Source: Lucifuga dentata (taxonomy: Eukaryota; Chordata; Actinopteri; Ophidiiformes; Bythitidae). From it: a DNA stretch of 64,000 nt. Shown in pieces: positions 11,700 to 22,523 of this stretch. Under the pieces are notes generated by a model. The model did no database searches and was not told where the DNA came from. It saw only the letters and a list, made by a program, of their open reading frames with translations. Position 1 is the first letter of the stretch; each line of letters opens with the position of its first letter. The stretch is from the NCBI GenBank assembly GCA_014773175.1, contig VXCM01001264.1:40466-104465 (forward strand), read 5' to 3'. The position numbers were made by a program, and so were the translations under genes.

Positions 11700-12140
11700 A
11701 TACATACAGGCCAGAAGTTTGAGGCCACCCCCAGATTTAAAATAAAAAATCATCAATACGCTCTTTGTTTTACAATTTATTGCACAGGAAATGACAAAAA
11801 ATATATGGAATGGATGAAACTAATTAGTTTTCTAGAAGAATTAGTCACATCAAAGCACTTTGAAGTCATTTCAGGCTCAGACTTTGGTTTCGTCAAAGTA
11901 ACCCCCTCTGGCCAATCAGAATTCCAAAACCTTTTGCTTCTCTTTTGAATGGATGTAACTTTAGCGTCATTTTGATGAATGTTTTGGATCATTATCCTGT
12001 TGAAGAATGAAATTTTGACCGATAGTTTGTAAACTGGATGGAATCGCATGTCTTTGAAGGATGGAATGGTAATTCTCTTTCTTCATTTCCTTTAACTTGG
12101 ACCAAGTCTCCAGATCTCTCTCCCCCAAAACCCCCCCACA
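11700..12140. mobile_element. decayed Tc1-like transposon fragment
   Basis: The phrase CAGGCCAGAAGTTTGAGGCC near 11708 and the AGGAAATGACAAAAAATATA segment resemble the ends of Tc1-like elements, and CTGTTGAAGAATGAAATTTT resembles their non-coding flank. No transposase motif survives. This is a resemblance call only. Confidence 0.4.
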
Positions 12141-12186
12141 GCATTACTGACCTCCCATGTTTTACATGCAGAGCAGCAGCATGAGC

Positions 12187-12319
12187 AGATTGTGTAGCAC
12201 GTTAATCCTAAATGATGTGGGAGAAGGCAGACAGCAGGAATAGAATGTTAAANAGATTGTGTAGCACGTTAATCCTAAATGATGTGGGAGAAGGCAGACA
12301 GCAGGAATAGAATGTTAAA
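12187..12319. other. 66-bp assembly duplication around N
   Basis: Positions 12187-12252 and 12254-12319 are identical, separated by the single N at 12253. This is the signature of unmerged overlapping contig ends. Confidence 0.9.
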
Positions 12320-12395
12320 GCACATAAGCAGGGAGATGAAACACAACAGGAGTGCTGCACTAATACAGACTGATGCCTTCATGAAAAACCATTTC

Positions 12396-12981
12396 TTAAA
12401 GGACCATACCGGCCATTTTGCAAGTTTGAGCCTAATATATTCAATTTTCACACACATAACTTCCTGACAATCATTTTCCAAAGCATACTACTGGAACGGT
12501 GAATTAAAAATGTTTTTCCTACCTTCCAGACCTCCATTGGTTTCAGTTCATTCTGCTATTAAAATCAACTTGTTGATACTGTAAACGTTCTTGGGATAGG
12601 TAATCCATCATCACCAACAAGACGTGTATTCAGGTTTTTTTAGAAGTTATGTAATTTTAGTGTTTAAGCTCAATAAAAAGCGTGGAGTGAATGTATGCCT
12701 CCACCGGGGAATATAGTCCCAAAAGAAGACCTGTGTTTATGGAAAAATTTAAAGGACCATGACTTCATAAGGCTGTGTAACTATTAGCAGGAGAAACATG
12801 GATTTTTAAGGTGGGTGTATCACTTGAATATTTGATTTTGAAAGATTAAGAGATTTTGCAAAATATCAGGAAAGCTGAAATACAGTTTTATCCTTTGGGA
12901 AATGATTGTCAGTAATGTAACATGTATGAAAATTCAATATATTATGGTCAAACATGCAAAATGGCCAGTATGGTCCTTTAA
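12396..12981 (-). mobile_element. MITE-A copy, reverse, full length
   Basis: TTAAAGGACCATACC opens and GTATGGTCCTTTAA closes the element, 586 bp including both TTAA. It contains no reading frame of note. The internal ATTTAAAGGACCATGACTTC shows the second, internal copy of the end motif. Confidence 0.92.
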
Positions 12982-13059
12982 GCCATAGTGGCTTAGTGGC
13001 TACATAATGTGCTCTTCTTGACAAATTCTTCTTGAAAACTAATTAATTACATTTATTTT

Positions 13060-13099
13060 ATGTATTTTTGTCATTTCCTAGGAAATGACAAAAATACAT
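13060..13099. repeat. perfect 40-bp palindrome
   Basis: The 19-bp arms 13060-13078 and 13081-13099 are exact reverse complements with a 2-nt centre. It is followed by an ATAC/CA-rich run. Confidence 0.85.
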
Positions 13100-13139
13100 A
13101 TATATACACATATATATATACACACACACACATAAAAAA

Positions 13140-13560
13140 ACCCAAGCTCAGAGCTTGGGTCACATCTCTTCTCAATACACCTCCTCGCTCATTGCAGCCA
13201 TCCACTCATTCACATGACTTTTCCTTTCATTGCTATGCTGATGACACTCAGCTCTATTTATCCTTCCCACCTGAAGATTCCACGGTCTCATCACGGATCT
13301 CAGCATGTTTCGCTGATGTTTCAATGTGGATAAAGGAACATAACCTTCACCTTAACCTCTCACACATTGAGCTCCTTCTCATTCTGTCTCGTCCTACAAT
13401 AAAACATCAAATCAGTGTCTAGCTCAGCTCCTGGTTTCTTCTCCCAGCAAAATTTCAGAGAAACCTGGGTGCCATGACCAACAACCGTTACAGATCACAC
13501 AGCATCTGTCTCTTGATTGCTCAGTGTTTTTGAGTACATGGCCAAACTCCTTGTAAGGAA
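13140..13560 (+). pseudogene. LINE reverse transcriptase fragment
   Basis: Frame 13060-13422 contains CYADDTQLYLSF, the reverse transcriptase active-site box (YADD), followed by RISACFADVSMWIKEHNL and LNLSHIELL, a pattern typical of jockey-superfamily LINEs in fish. The frame is cut at both ends and a stop follows at 13420. It is a short dead fragment on the gpr22 strand. Confidence 0.75.
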
Positions 13561-13583
13561 CATGCCTTGACTACGGCAATGCC

Positions 13584-14115
13584 TAAAGGACTTTTTCTTT
13601 AAGCATTGCAGTAGTCTGTTGTTTGAGCCCAATATATATAACCCGCAAACATATTACGTTTCTTACAACCATTTCCCAAAACATATTACTTCAGCAGTAA
13701 ATTTCAGCAGTAAATTGTTTTTCCTGACTGCAGTTGGTTTCAATTCATTTCAGCATGCTATAAAATCAGCTTGCAGAGACTTGAAACATGCTTGAGATAA
13801 GTGATCCATCACAGCAGCTATTAAATTTCTTGTTGAAGTAACTTTAACCGATCCAACATGCAGATGCAGGGAAGAAAATATTTATGTATAGTCCCAGGAG
13901 AAGATGGGACAAGTTAAAACGACTATGCCTTCTACAATTGTACAATGTACAATGTACAATTATACAATGCAAGGTGAGCATGCAAAACATTGAATGTTAA
14001 GGTATGTGTCTCACCTGATCATTTGATTTTAAAAGATTATGAGATTTAACAAAATAACACAAAAACTAAAACAGGTAAAGTAACGTCTATGCAGGTAGTA
14101 TTTATTGGGCTGCAA
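13584..14115 (-). mobile_element. MITE-B copy, reverse, decayed
   Basis: TTTGAGCCCAATATATATAA follows a damaged left end. The body keeps GAGACTTGAAACATGCTTGA and CCAGGAGAAGATGG. The right end is reduced to AAAATTACTGGTATG. Internal local repeats of TGTACAAT occur at about 13938-13966. Confidence 0.75.
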
Positions 14116-14357
14116 AATTACTGGTATGTGGCTGTAATTGCTGCCAGGGGAGTTTAAACAGAGTGCTGAGTTATGGGTTCATTACTTAGATAAGTGTGAT
14201 TTTTTTTTTTCCTCGTTGTCTTCTTAGAGAACTTGGAGCTGGGTCAGGATGTGGAGTCTAAAGCTGTTTCAGGCATTGCACGTGATATTAGATTATACCA
14301 ATAAACATGACTGATGCACTGTAATTTATTCTATTCTTTGATACTCTACTACTTGTT

Positions 14358-14803
14358 TCAAAATCAAATGTTCAGGTGATACACCCACCTCAAAATTCAA
14401 CGTTTCACCTTCTAACACCGATGCACGATTGTAGAAGGGATGGTTGTTTTTAATTTCTCAGTAAAAGCTGTCTTTTCCTGGGACTATATTTTCTGGCGGA
14501 GAAATACATCATCTTTCATGCAGCTCCATGTTGGATCAGTTAAATAACGTTACTTTAACAAAAAAAATCTAATAGATGTGCTGTTTGCTGTGATTGATTA
14601 TGTATCTCAATCGTCTCTACAAGTTGATTTTAATAACGTGCTGGAATGAACTGAAACCAGTGACGGTCTGGAAGGTAGGAAAAACAATCCAAACTTTACC
14701 GCTAAAGTTGTACATTTTAGGAAATAGTTGTCAGTAACGTAACGTGTATATAGATTGTATATATTGGGCTCAAACATGCACGATCGTTGATATGATCCTT
14801 GAA
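14358..14803 (+). mobile_element. MITE-B copy, forward, 5' truncated
   Basis: It starts inside the element at CAAAATCAAATGTTCAGGTG and runs to a mutated right end GATATGATCCTTGAAG. It ends about 170 bp before the gpr22 start codon. Confidence 0.8.
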
Positions 14804-14974
14804 GTTCATTACCTTTCACTGTATCACTGCACCTTTACCTGTTGCTCAAGTAAGAAAAAAACGAAACTTAAACGAAACAAACTTAACAAAGAGCTTTTAT
14901 GTGCAAATTGTTCTCCAGGCATCTTCCTCCCATCAGGATAATGCACGTCTCCTGTGCTGATCTCAGCAGCCACC

Positions 14975-15061
14975 ATGAACAACATGACGGTCTTTGACAT
15001 TGGCGACCCCGACGACCTCTTCATGACCTCCTCTGACGCAATCTACCCTATCAGCTTCCAG
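14975..15061 (+). CDS. gpr22: gpr22 coding exon 1
   Basis: This exon has 87 bp and 29 codons. The start is chosen because GCAGCCACCATG is an almost ideal vertebrate initiation context; an upstream ATG at 14941 is out of frame. The peptide MNNMTVFDIGDPDDLF has a possible N-glycosylation site at Asn3 and ends ...YPISFQ, equivalent to YPLSFQ before TM1 in human GPR22. The donor is CAG/GTACTA. Confidence 0.9.
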
Positions 15062-15479
15062 GTACTACTGTGTCTCTCACACTTCTGAACAGGCTTTTTA
15101 ATGGGATGACAGTGCCAACATGAGATTTGATTGGTGCTTTTAGAAAACTCGAGGTCGCTTACGAAATAAATAAATGTCAGACAAGGTTTGGTCAGAAAAA
15201 AACAAAAGGTTTTACATGGAATACAGTAAAATCTGGTTAATCATATTCCTCTTTATATCATTAAATCAGAATCCAGGTTTCTGATCACAGTCTGTGTTTT
15301 CCACTCTTTGACTCTCGTACCTGTCAGTCATTTCTATACTTGAGTCATTGCTAAGGATGAGTCCATCTACGTTTACACTGCCTGGAACCTGCTGCTGCAT
15401 TTCAACACTCTGCAGGTTTTGGGTTCTCCATCTTATACCAGTAATGGTAAAAGACAGCATTCCTAGTGTAACACTGTAT

Positions 15480-15901
15480 GTAGTCCAAAATATACAATCC
15501 ATGTTATGTTTCTGATAACTGTTTCCCAACATCCACTACTTAATTTTTTTTTTTATTTTTGAAAGAGGATCAGAACAGTTACAACCAGCAAGGTTAACAT
15601 CAACATTCTTTAGAACATTTTTTTTTTTCTTTTTTTGTACCCCAAACGGCCTCTTCCCCCCTCTCTCTCATCCCAGGCCCTTCAGCATACAGCAATAGGT
15701 TTTAATAATTGTGAAATGTTGAATTTTAAGGTGGATGTATCACCTGACATTTGATTTTAGAAGATTAAAGAATTTGGATAAATAACAGGACAACTAAAAT
15801 ACGGTTTTATGTTTTGGAAATTGGTTGTCAGTAACGTAATATGTATGCGAGTTGCATATACTGTGCTCAAACATGCAAAATCTCCACTATGGTCCTTTAA
15901 C
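15480..15901 (-). mobile_element. MITE-B relic in gpr22 intron 1
   Basis: Both ends are recognisable (AAAATATACAATCC near 15486 and CTATGGTCCTTTAA at the right), but the middle is replaced by poly(T)-rich foreign sequence at 15540-15690. It retains AAACATGCAAAATC at the right end. Confidence 0.7.
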
Positions 15902-16065
15902 GTTGCATCGTTTGTCACCATATTGTTCTTCAAACAAGCTAATGCATGAGTAAGTGGAAGACAAAAGTGCACGGACAGCTGACAGTGAGAAACCTGCCAC
16001 GCTAAATATCCTGATTTTCTTCCTTACAGGTAAATAAAATCTTCTTACATCCTTCCCATCTTTAG

Positions 16066-16212
16066 ATATCCCTGACAGCCTTCCTGCTTTTGGAGATCGT
16101 TTTAGGCCTAAGCTCCAACCTCACGGTGCTGGTCCTCTACTGTATGAAACAGAACCTTATCAGCTCCGTCTCCAACATCGTCACCATGAACCTGCATGTG
16201 GTGGATGTACTG
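16066..16212 (+). CDS. gpr22: gpr22 coding exon 2 (TM1 to start of TM2)
   Basis: This exon has 147 bp and 49 codons in phase 0. It encodes ISLTAFLLLEIVLGLSSNLT, VLVLYCMKQN and SVSNIVTMNLHVVDVL, that is TM1 and the first half of TM2, nearly identical to human. The acceptor is CCTTCCCATCTTTAG and the donor GTGAGTCC. The intron thus splits TM2, joining VVDVL to VCVCCIPLT. Confidence 0.95.
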
Positions 16213-17402
16213 GTGAGTCCTGAAACCTGATCTGAATGACCTTTTAGTCAACAGGACCTTGTTATGGCTGGAGATCATCTGCTTTGAGGCTTGAGCTAAG
16301 AACAAAAAACAACAAAAGGGCTCTTAGCAAAGCCAGCATTTCTGAAAGCTTGGGCTTGGTCATTAGGGTCATTAGGCTTGGGTCTTGAGTTCCATTATTT
16401 TATATGCTGCAGTTCCTACATGCTGTGGCTGCAGAGAGTTTCAATGTGAGCATCACTGAAGTCTCAGCTGGATTTATGCTGCAAGTCTTGATGCTCAATT
16501 CTCTGATCTTTTGACTATATGCAATTTTTTGTTCAGCGTATTTACATTTTCTTTTTAAAGCGGCTCATATCTGATACCTGTATTTACATGCTTTGACCTT
16601 TGACCTCTAGCAGCAGGATGCAGANAAGCGGCTCATATCTGATACCTGTATTTACATGCTTTGACCTTTGACCTCTAGCAGCAGGATGCAGATACGTATG
16701 CACACATTTCCAAGACGCATGTAGCCAAAACACTTCAACGGACTAAGATAAGTATTTAAAATCTGATCAGCAGGTTAAAACTTTCACATGCAGAGAGAAA
16801 CATCTGATATGTTGTGTGAGCGTTTATCTCTCCATCAGGACACATATGTACATCGGTTAATCATGGAGGAGAAGAGGGTAGAGTTGGAGTTTTGCTGCTG
16901 TAACAGGAGCCTGTTATCACACACGTCTATTTGACATAAACACACATCAGCATGTCTGATATATATAAAAATATAAACTTTTCTGTTTACAGAGAGCGTC
17001 ATCATATTGATGCTGACATCATCATATGCAGATAAAGCAGAACGTTACGTAGGAGTCAGAATGGGAAGGAAATTCTGATCTGTGGATTTAGACAGCAGCA
17101 GCATTGGTGGATATCTGATACGTATCTGATTTATTTCCACATATGCAAGAGGCCCAAAACGGATCTGAGAATATCTGATTCCATGTGGCTTTTTACCATT
17201 TACATCTTCAGGAAGCAAATCTGATATGTGTCATGTGAGCAAAAGATCAGAATCAGGTCACATGTGCGTGGTCGTGTAAATCCAGCCTTAGTATCTCCTT
17301 TTCTGCCATGTGGAAAACTATCATATTTGATTGGATATTTTACTGCGTAATTTGGGAAAAAGAAAACAAAGCATGTAATCGGAATTTCTGATTTATTTTC
17401 AG
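16213..17402. other. gpr22: gpr22 intron 2
   Basis: No coding signal is visible. A 67-bp assembly duplication (16558-16624 and 16626-16692 around the N at 16625) lies inside it. Each copy contains TTGACCTTTGACCTCT, a DR1-like nuclear receptor half-site pair, which may be chance. Confidence 0.6.
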
Positions 17403-18506
17403 GTGTGTGTGTGCTGCATCCCGCTGACAGCTGTGGTGGTCCTGCTTCCCTTGGAGGGGGCCACAGCCATGATCTCCTGTTTCCACGAAGCCTCTGTCTC
17501 CTTTGCAAGCGTAGCAACCGCTGCTAATGTTCTGGCCATTACTGTGGACCGCTATGACATCTCAGTAAGGCCGGCAAACCGCGTGCTTACGATGGGCCGA
17601 GCCGTGGCTCTGCTGGGGTCCATNTCAGTAAGGCCGGCAAACCGCGTGCTTACGATGGGCCGAGCCGTGGCTCTGCTGGGGTCCATCTGGGCTCTATCCT
17701 TCTTCAGCTTCCTAGTTCCCTTCATGGAAGTGGGGTTCTTTATCCATCCTGGCACAGACCTGCTGAACCAGACAGTGGCTCATAGCAATGAGTACAACAC
17801 AGAGCTGGGTCTCTACTATCATCTTCTAGCACAGATTCCCATATTCTTTTTCACAGCCGTGGTAATGCTGGTGACGTACTACAAGATACTTCAGGCTCTT
17901 AACATTCGCATTGGAACACGCTTCCAGCACAGCCTTCCTAAAAAGAAGCAAAAGACTAAAAAGACCATTTCTCTGAGCACCGCAACCCAAGCCGAGTCGA
18001 CCGATGGTTCTCAGAGCAGCGCGGGAGTCAGGGGAGGCGGGAACGCACCTCTGGGCATGCGGGCATCAGTGTCGGTCATTATCGCCTTAAGACGAGCAGT
18101 AAAGCGTCACCGGGAGAGACGGGAGAGGCAGAAACGAGTGTTCAGGATGTCTCTGCTCATTGTCTCGACTTTTCTGTTTTGCTGGACGCCAACAACTGTT
18201 CTTAACACCATCATCCTCAGTACTGGGCCCAGTGATTTTACTGTTCGTCTTCGCTTGGGTTTCCTGGTGATGGCCTATGGAACCACCATCTTCCACCCGC
18301 TTCTCTATGCCTTTACCCGGCAGAAGTTTCAAAAGGTTTTGAAGAGCAAAATGAAGAAGAGGGTGGTGTCTGTAGTGGAAGCTGTCCCTGCACCAAACAA
18401 TGCTGTCATCCATAATTCATGGATTGACCCCAGGAGAAACAAGAAGGTCACCTTCGAGGACACAGAGGCCCGACAAAAATGTTTATCCTCACAAGAAGCA
18501 GAATAA
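17403..18506 (+). CDS. gpr22: gpr22 coding exon 3 (TM2 to C-terminus)
   Basis: This exon starts after TTATTTTCAG and ends at a TAA at 18504-18506. It carries the rest of TM2, TM3 with DRYDISV, TM4, an extracellular loop with the glycosylation sequon NQT, TM5, a long basic third loop, TM6 with CWTP, TM7 and the cytoplasmic tail. As given it holds a false insertion: 17562-17623 is repeated at 17625-17686 around the N at 17624. The 63-bp excess keeps the frame and duplicates 21 residues before TM4 (SVRPANRVLTMGRAVALLGS plus one). Removing it restores collinearity with GPR22. Confidence 0.95.
   Translation: MCVCCIPLTAVVVLLPLEGATAMISCFHEASVSFASVATAANVLAITVDRYDISVRPANRVLTMGRAVALLGSXSVRPANRVLTMGRAVALLGSIWALSFFSFLVPFMEVGFFIHPGTDLLNQTVAHSNEYNTELGLYYHLLAQIPIFFFTAVVMLVTYYKILQALNIRIGTRFQHSLPKKKQKTKKTISLSTATQAESTDGSQSSAGVRGGGNAPLGMRASVSVIIALRRAVKRHRERRERQKRVFRMSLLIVSTFLFCWTPTTVLNTIILSTGPSDFTVRLRLGFLVMAYGTTIFHPLLYAFTRQKFQKVLKSKMKKRVVSVVEAVPAPNNAVIHNSWIDPRRNKKVTFEDTEARQKCLSSQEAE
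17562..17686. other. gpr22: 62-bp assembly duplication inside gpr22
   Basis: Two exact 62-bp copies flank the single N at 17624. Because 62+1 is a multiple of three, an open frame runs through it and hides the error. Confidence 0.92.
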
Positions 18507-18924
18507 CTGGAATAACTGAAGCGAAATTTTTCAATTTTGTGGAATGAAAGGGAATTAGTAACACTCTTAAAAGTGAAGTAAGAGTATGGTAGTAAAATGT
18601 ATTAAGGTAGTACATTTGGAAAAATGAAGAGATGTTTCTTAGAGGGAGAAGTAGAATACAATGTAAGAATATACAATACAATACAGCAGAGAATAGTACT
18701 TAGAAAAAAGAAACAAAGAAATTAGACTAATGGGGAAATTATTACAAACAGAGGCTCAATTGTAATGCATACTGACACTCTTAGGGAGGCTTTGCTATGT
18801 GAATAATCACAGAAATGGAGATTTTTTCTTTGAGATCAGATGAATTATGGATAAAATTGAGGAAATATGTTAATACAAACATCACATGTAAAAATAAATA
18901 AAACAGAAAGCAAGTACCAACAAG

Positions 18925-20307
18925 GAGGGCTGGACGATATAAATGATATACAGTATAGTAGCATTGCGATATAGAAAAATCTTCGATATAAAAATGAAGA
19001 TGTCGATATAAAATCGATAGAAAATGGTGCTTGAAGATAATGACGGCTCAAACAGCCAATAGCTTGTCAGAACTGGAACAAACTAGCCAATCAAGTGGCA
19101 GTGTATAACAGCCCCGCCCACTTCCTCAAAGCAGCATTTAGCTAAATAGTGAACATGCTGCAGCCCGTGTGGTGATATGTGAGTGAAAGTCAGACAAAGA
19201 TGTCAGAAAGTGATGAAACTCCAGAGGAAAAAAANGTGGTGATATGTGAGTGAAAGTCAGACAAAGATGTCAGAAAGTGATGAAACTCCAGAGGAAAAAA
19301 ATCAAATGATGAAGAAAGTAAAACTCAGCAGCGTTACTGTCCCAGAGAACGTGACGCTGTGGATAAGAAGGTAAAAAATGTCAGCGGTGTGGCGTCATTT
19401 TGATTATTTAAAGTCTGACACCAAACAGAGCGGCCATGTTCTCTGTAAAATTAGCAATTGTTGACAACATTTTGGATTGCTGTTTATTTAATTTGGATTT
19501 ATTTATTAAAGGACGATACCGTTCATTTTCCATGTTTGAGCCTAATATATTCAATTTTCATACGTTACGTCACTGACAATCATTTCCCAAAGGATAAAAT
19601 CGTATTTCAGCTTTCCTGATATTTTGCAAAATCTCTTAATCTTTCGAAATCAAATATTCAAGTGATACACCCACCTTAAAAATCCATGTTTCTCCTGCTA
19701 ATAGTTACACAGCCTTATGAAGTCACGGTCCTTTAAATTTTTCCATAAACGCAGGTCTTCTTTTGGGACTATATTCCCCGGTGGAGGCATACATTCACTC
19801 CATGCTTTTTATTGAGCTTAAACACTAAAATTACGTAACTTCTAAAAAAAAAAAAGACCTGAATACACGTCTTGTTGGTGATGATGGATTACCTATCCCA
19901 AGAATTTCAAGTATCAACAAGTGTTGATTTTAATAGCAGAATGAACTGAAACCAATGGAGGTCTGGAAGGTAGGAAAAACAATTCTAAAATGTACCGTTC
20001 CAGTAGTATGCTTTTGGAAATGATTGTCAGTAACCTTACATGTATGAAAATTGAACATCTTAGGCTCAAACATGCAAAATGGGTGGTATGGTCCTTTAAG
20101 GATAATTGCAATTTGCAGTTTTTCAGTTCCTACAATTGTTGGTTATATTTATTTTCAGAACATGCATAAAGAAAATGTTAAAGTAAATCTTAAGTTCAAA
20201 GTTGACTTGAAATGCAGCAGTATCTTTACTATGATTTATACTGTAATATATATTAATTTAGACCAATATATTGTGATTAAAAATGTTTTCATACTCTCCC
20301 AGCCCTA
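18925..20307. mobile_element. hAT-type element with nested MITE-A
   Basis: The ends are inverted: the left begins AGGGCTGGACGATAT and the right ends TCTCCCAGCCCT. The 8-bp sequence CCAACAAG flanks both sides (18917-18924 and 20308-20315), the length expected for hAT insertions. Inside, around 19201-19450, a broken frame reads MSESDETPEE and later VWRHFDYLK, like the BED zinc-finger start of hAT transposases. A 66-bp assembly duplication (19169-19234 and 19236-19301) interrupts it. MITE-A 19506-20099 is inserted inside. Confidence 0.75.
19506..20099 (+). mobile_element. MITE-A copy, forward, nested in hAT element
   Basis: It is full length with TTAAAGGACGATACC at the left and GTATGGTCCTTTAA at the right. 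Its position inside the hAT element dates it as the younger insertion. Confidence 0.92.
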
Positions 20308-20317
20308 CCAACAAGGA

Positions 20318-22200
20318 CCACAAAATGCTTTTACGGTCATAGACTGTGCCTGCATTAAATATTTCCTCGCTACAAAGAGTGTCTAAAAATAGCAGCCTTA
20401 GCTGGAGAGGGTAATTTATCGCTGTTTATTGTGGATGTTGTGGAGTATCAAGGACAGTTCAGTCGCAAATCTATATCCAAACAGCAGTGCATGTTGTTCC
20501 CTGGTTAGCGTAATATGAGACAAATATCTATGATGTCGGACAGTCATGGAATACCTTGATTGTGTGTGTGTCACCCTTTGTAATAAATAACTACCAACAC
20601 AATGTGTGTGTCAGTATCAGCTCTCCAGCTTTGTTTGTGGAAATGAATAAAGAAACAGAATAAATCAGTCCAGCGAGATCAACGATCCACGATGAAGTTT
20701 CCCCTTCCTTTTCATCACAGAGTAATTATTTTCCCCTGCGCTGAAGAATTAACTTTAAATCTGTTGGTCAAACCAACATGTCTCCTCTCTTTCCCTGCAC
20801 AAATAGTCTGCATTTTTGCAGTTTAAAGACACAAAGTAAAGAAAAACACACTGTTCCTCCTGTCTTTGGGTGATATTTTGATCCATGCCGATATTTTGCA
20901 TATTTTATGCACACTTCTGAATAATCGATGAAAGAAAATGCAAATCAGTGTGCGTCTCCATCAATTTTGTTCATGCAAATGAACTTAGAGGGCGATTTAA
21001 TTCTATGTAAACAAATGTTTACAACAAACTACACACACACACACACACGCACATACACACACACGGAAAGTTTAAATGAAACCCTTTGTGTGGGTAGAAA
21101 ATTTATTACAGTCCTTAACCAGTTAGACACAACCTGATTAAATGAAGCCAAGAGACGCCGCCGTAGAGCGAACGCCGTCCATTTTATGAGGGCTGAAATG
21201 GCTGCCATTGCACACCTGGAACGCAGGTGTTCAAAGTAGTTATGGTCGAATGTTGAGACGGATTTCACAGAGCAGCTTTGATGAGCTGTGGCCATGATTG
21301 GACCTTCCACTCATTTCAAGCCACCAAACTCCTGCGCCACTGATCAGCATGCTGCCATGGCGCTCTATAACAGTGGTCACCAATTAGAGGACTCCGGGTC
21401 CAGATCCGGATCCGGATCCAGGTCCAGAGGGATTTTATCCAAACCGCTGAGCATTTCTTGTGATACTAATACTAACTCATATTTTAAGGTTAGGAGAATT
21501 TTCAGCAGGCACAGCGAGGACAGCTCAGTGGACAGCTCTATGAGCCCTCTGGCCGAAGCCTCTTGTCCAATCACATTAAGACTCACCATGCCCTGAAAAT
21601 TAGCTGAGCAGACGCGCTAGCAGTCAAATGCATAACTAAGTTGCCAAATGTCTCAAAGATCAGAAAAGTTGACCATGAAAACTGAGACTCGCTACAAGAC
21701 CCGTGTGTTTGGTTCCCAGTCTGTGGCCGTCAGAAAAAATGGCAATGTTAAAATTGCACTTTTATTTTTATCCTCATTTTTTCTGTTTCATACCTCAGTT
21801 TTATCAAAGGTATGCACGTTAACTTTTTATGAGAATGTACAGGATTTACACAACCTTTACACAACCTCTTTCCACAACTGAAGAGAACTTTATTATTAAG
21901 ATCAATTTTTAGGTTATCAAGTTCATATTTGAAAATATACTTGTAACTAAGAAAAGTACCTTAGTTGAAAACATTTAATAAAGTGTTGAAGTTGATGCTT
22001 TATATTTTTTCCATGAAGCCTTCAGAATCACAGTTATGTGTAATTTCTCATGGTTATGGACCCCACAGGAGGAGACAGTTAAGCAACTGGACCACCTGAA
22101 TTTAATTTAGTAGTAGAAAATGAAAATGTTCCAGTATCTGAAATGAAAATCACAGAGGTCCCAGTACTGTGTACTGGTGAGTACTGGCCCACTTCATGCA
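20318..22200. other. cog5 intron 6 downstream of gpr22, no gene seen
   Basis: No exon of a known protein is visible. The region holds a (CA)n tract at 21032-21064. At about 21371-22070 there is a stretch starting CAGTGGTCACCAATTAGAGG and carrying tandem GATCCG units (21400-21424), which resembles an eroded hAT element with its CAGTGGT terminus. Confidence 0.4.
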
Positions 22201-22202
22201 CT

Positions 22203-22523
22203 GGTTTAAGCGCAATAAAAAGTGTGGAGTGAATGTATGTCTCCACTGGGAAATATAGTCCCAAAAGAAGACCTGCGTTAATGGAAAAATTTAAAGGACC
22301 GTGACTTCATAAGGCTGCATAACTATTAGCAGGAGAAACGTGGATTTTTAAGGTGGGTGTATAACTTGAATATTTGATTTTGAAAGATTAAGAGATTTTG
22401 CAAAATATCAGGAAAGCTGAAATATGGTTTTATCCTTTGGGAAATGGTTGTCAGTAACGTAACATGTATGAAAATTTAATACATTAGGCTCAAACATGCA
22501 AAATGGATGGTATGGTCCTTTAA
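22203..22523 (-). mobile_element. MITE-A copy, reverse, 5' truncated
   Basis: It begins inside the element at GGTTTAAGCGCAATAAAAAG and keeps the last 320 bp with a clean end GTATGGTCCTTTAA. Confidence 0.85.

Larger units (their letters stand above)
14975..18506 (+). other. gpr22: gpr22 gene, orphan GPCR nested in cog5 intron
   Basis: GPR22 is an orphan class A receptor of the plasma membrane, reported as expressed in brain and heart and as coupling to Gi. Three coding exons with phase-0 introns give about 424 residues after removing an assembly duplication (human about 433). Recognisable blocks include NLTVLVLYCMK, the TM3 end DRYDISV, QALNIRIGTRF, the highly conserved third loop/TM6 stretch RRAVKRHRERRERQKRVFRM, CWTP in TM6, FHPLLYAF in place of NPxxY, and the tail NNAVIHNSWIDP. 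It sits in intron 6 of cog5, antisense to it. The same nesting is known for human GPR22 and COG5. Confidence 0.95.

Noticed and set aside
16558..16692. Tandem TTGACCTTTGACCTCT motifs as a nuclear-receptor enhancer in gpr22
   Set aside because: The second copy is an assembly duplication; similar TGACCTTTGACC motifs occur near 25730, 46605 and 51745 inside repeats, so chance is likely.
21395..21426. Tandem GATCCG units as a regulatory or restriction-related array
   Set aside because: Very short and located in an apparently decayed hAT element; no further support.
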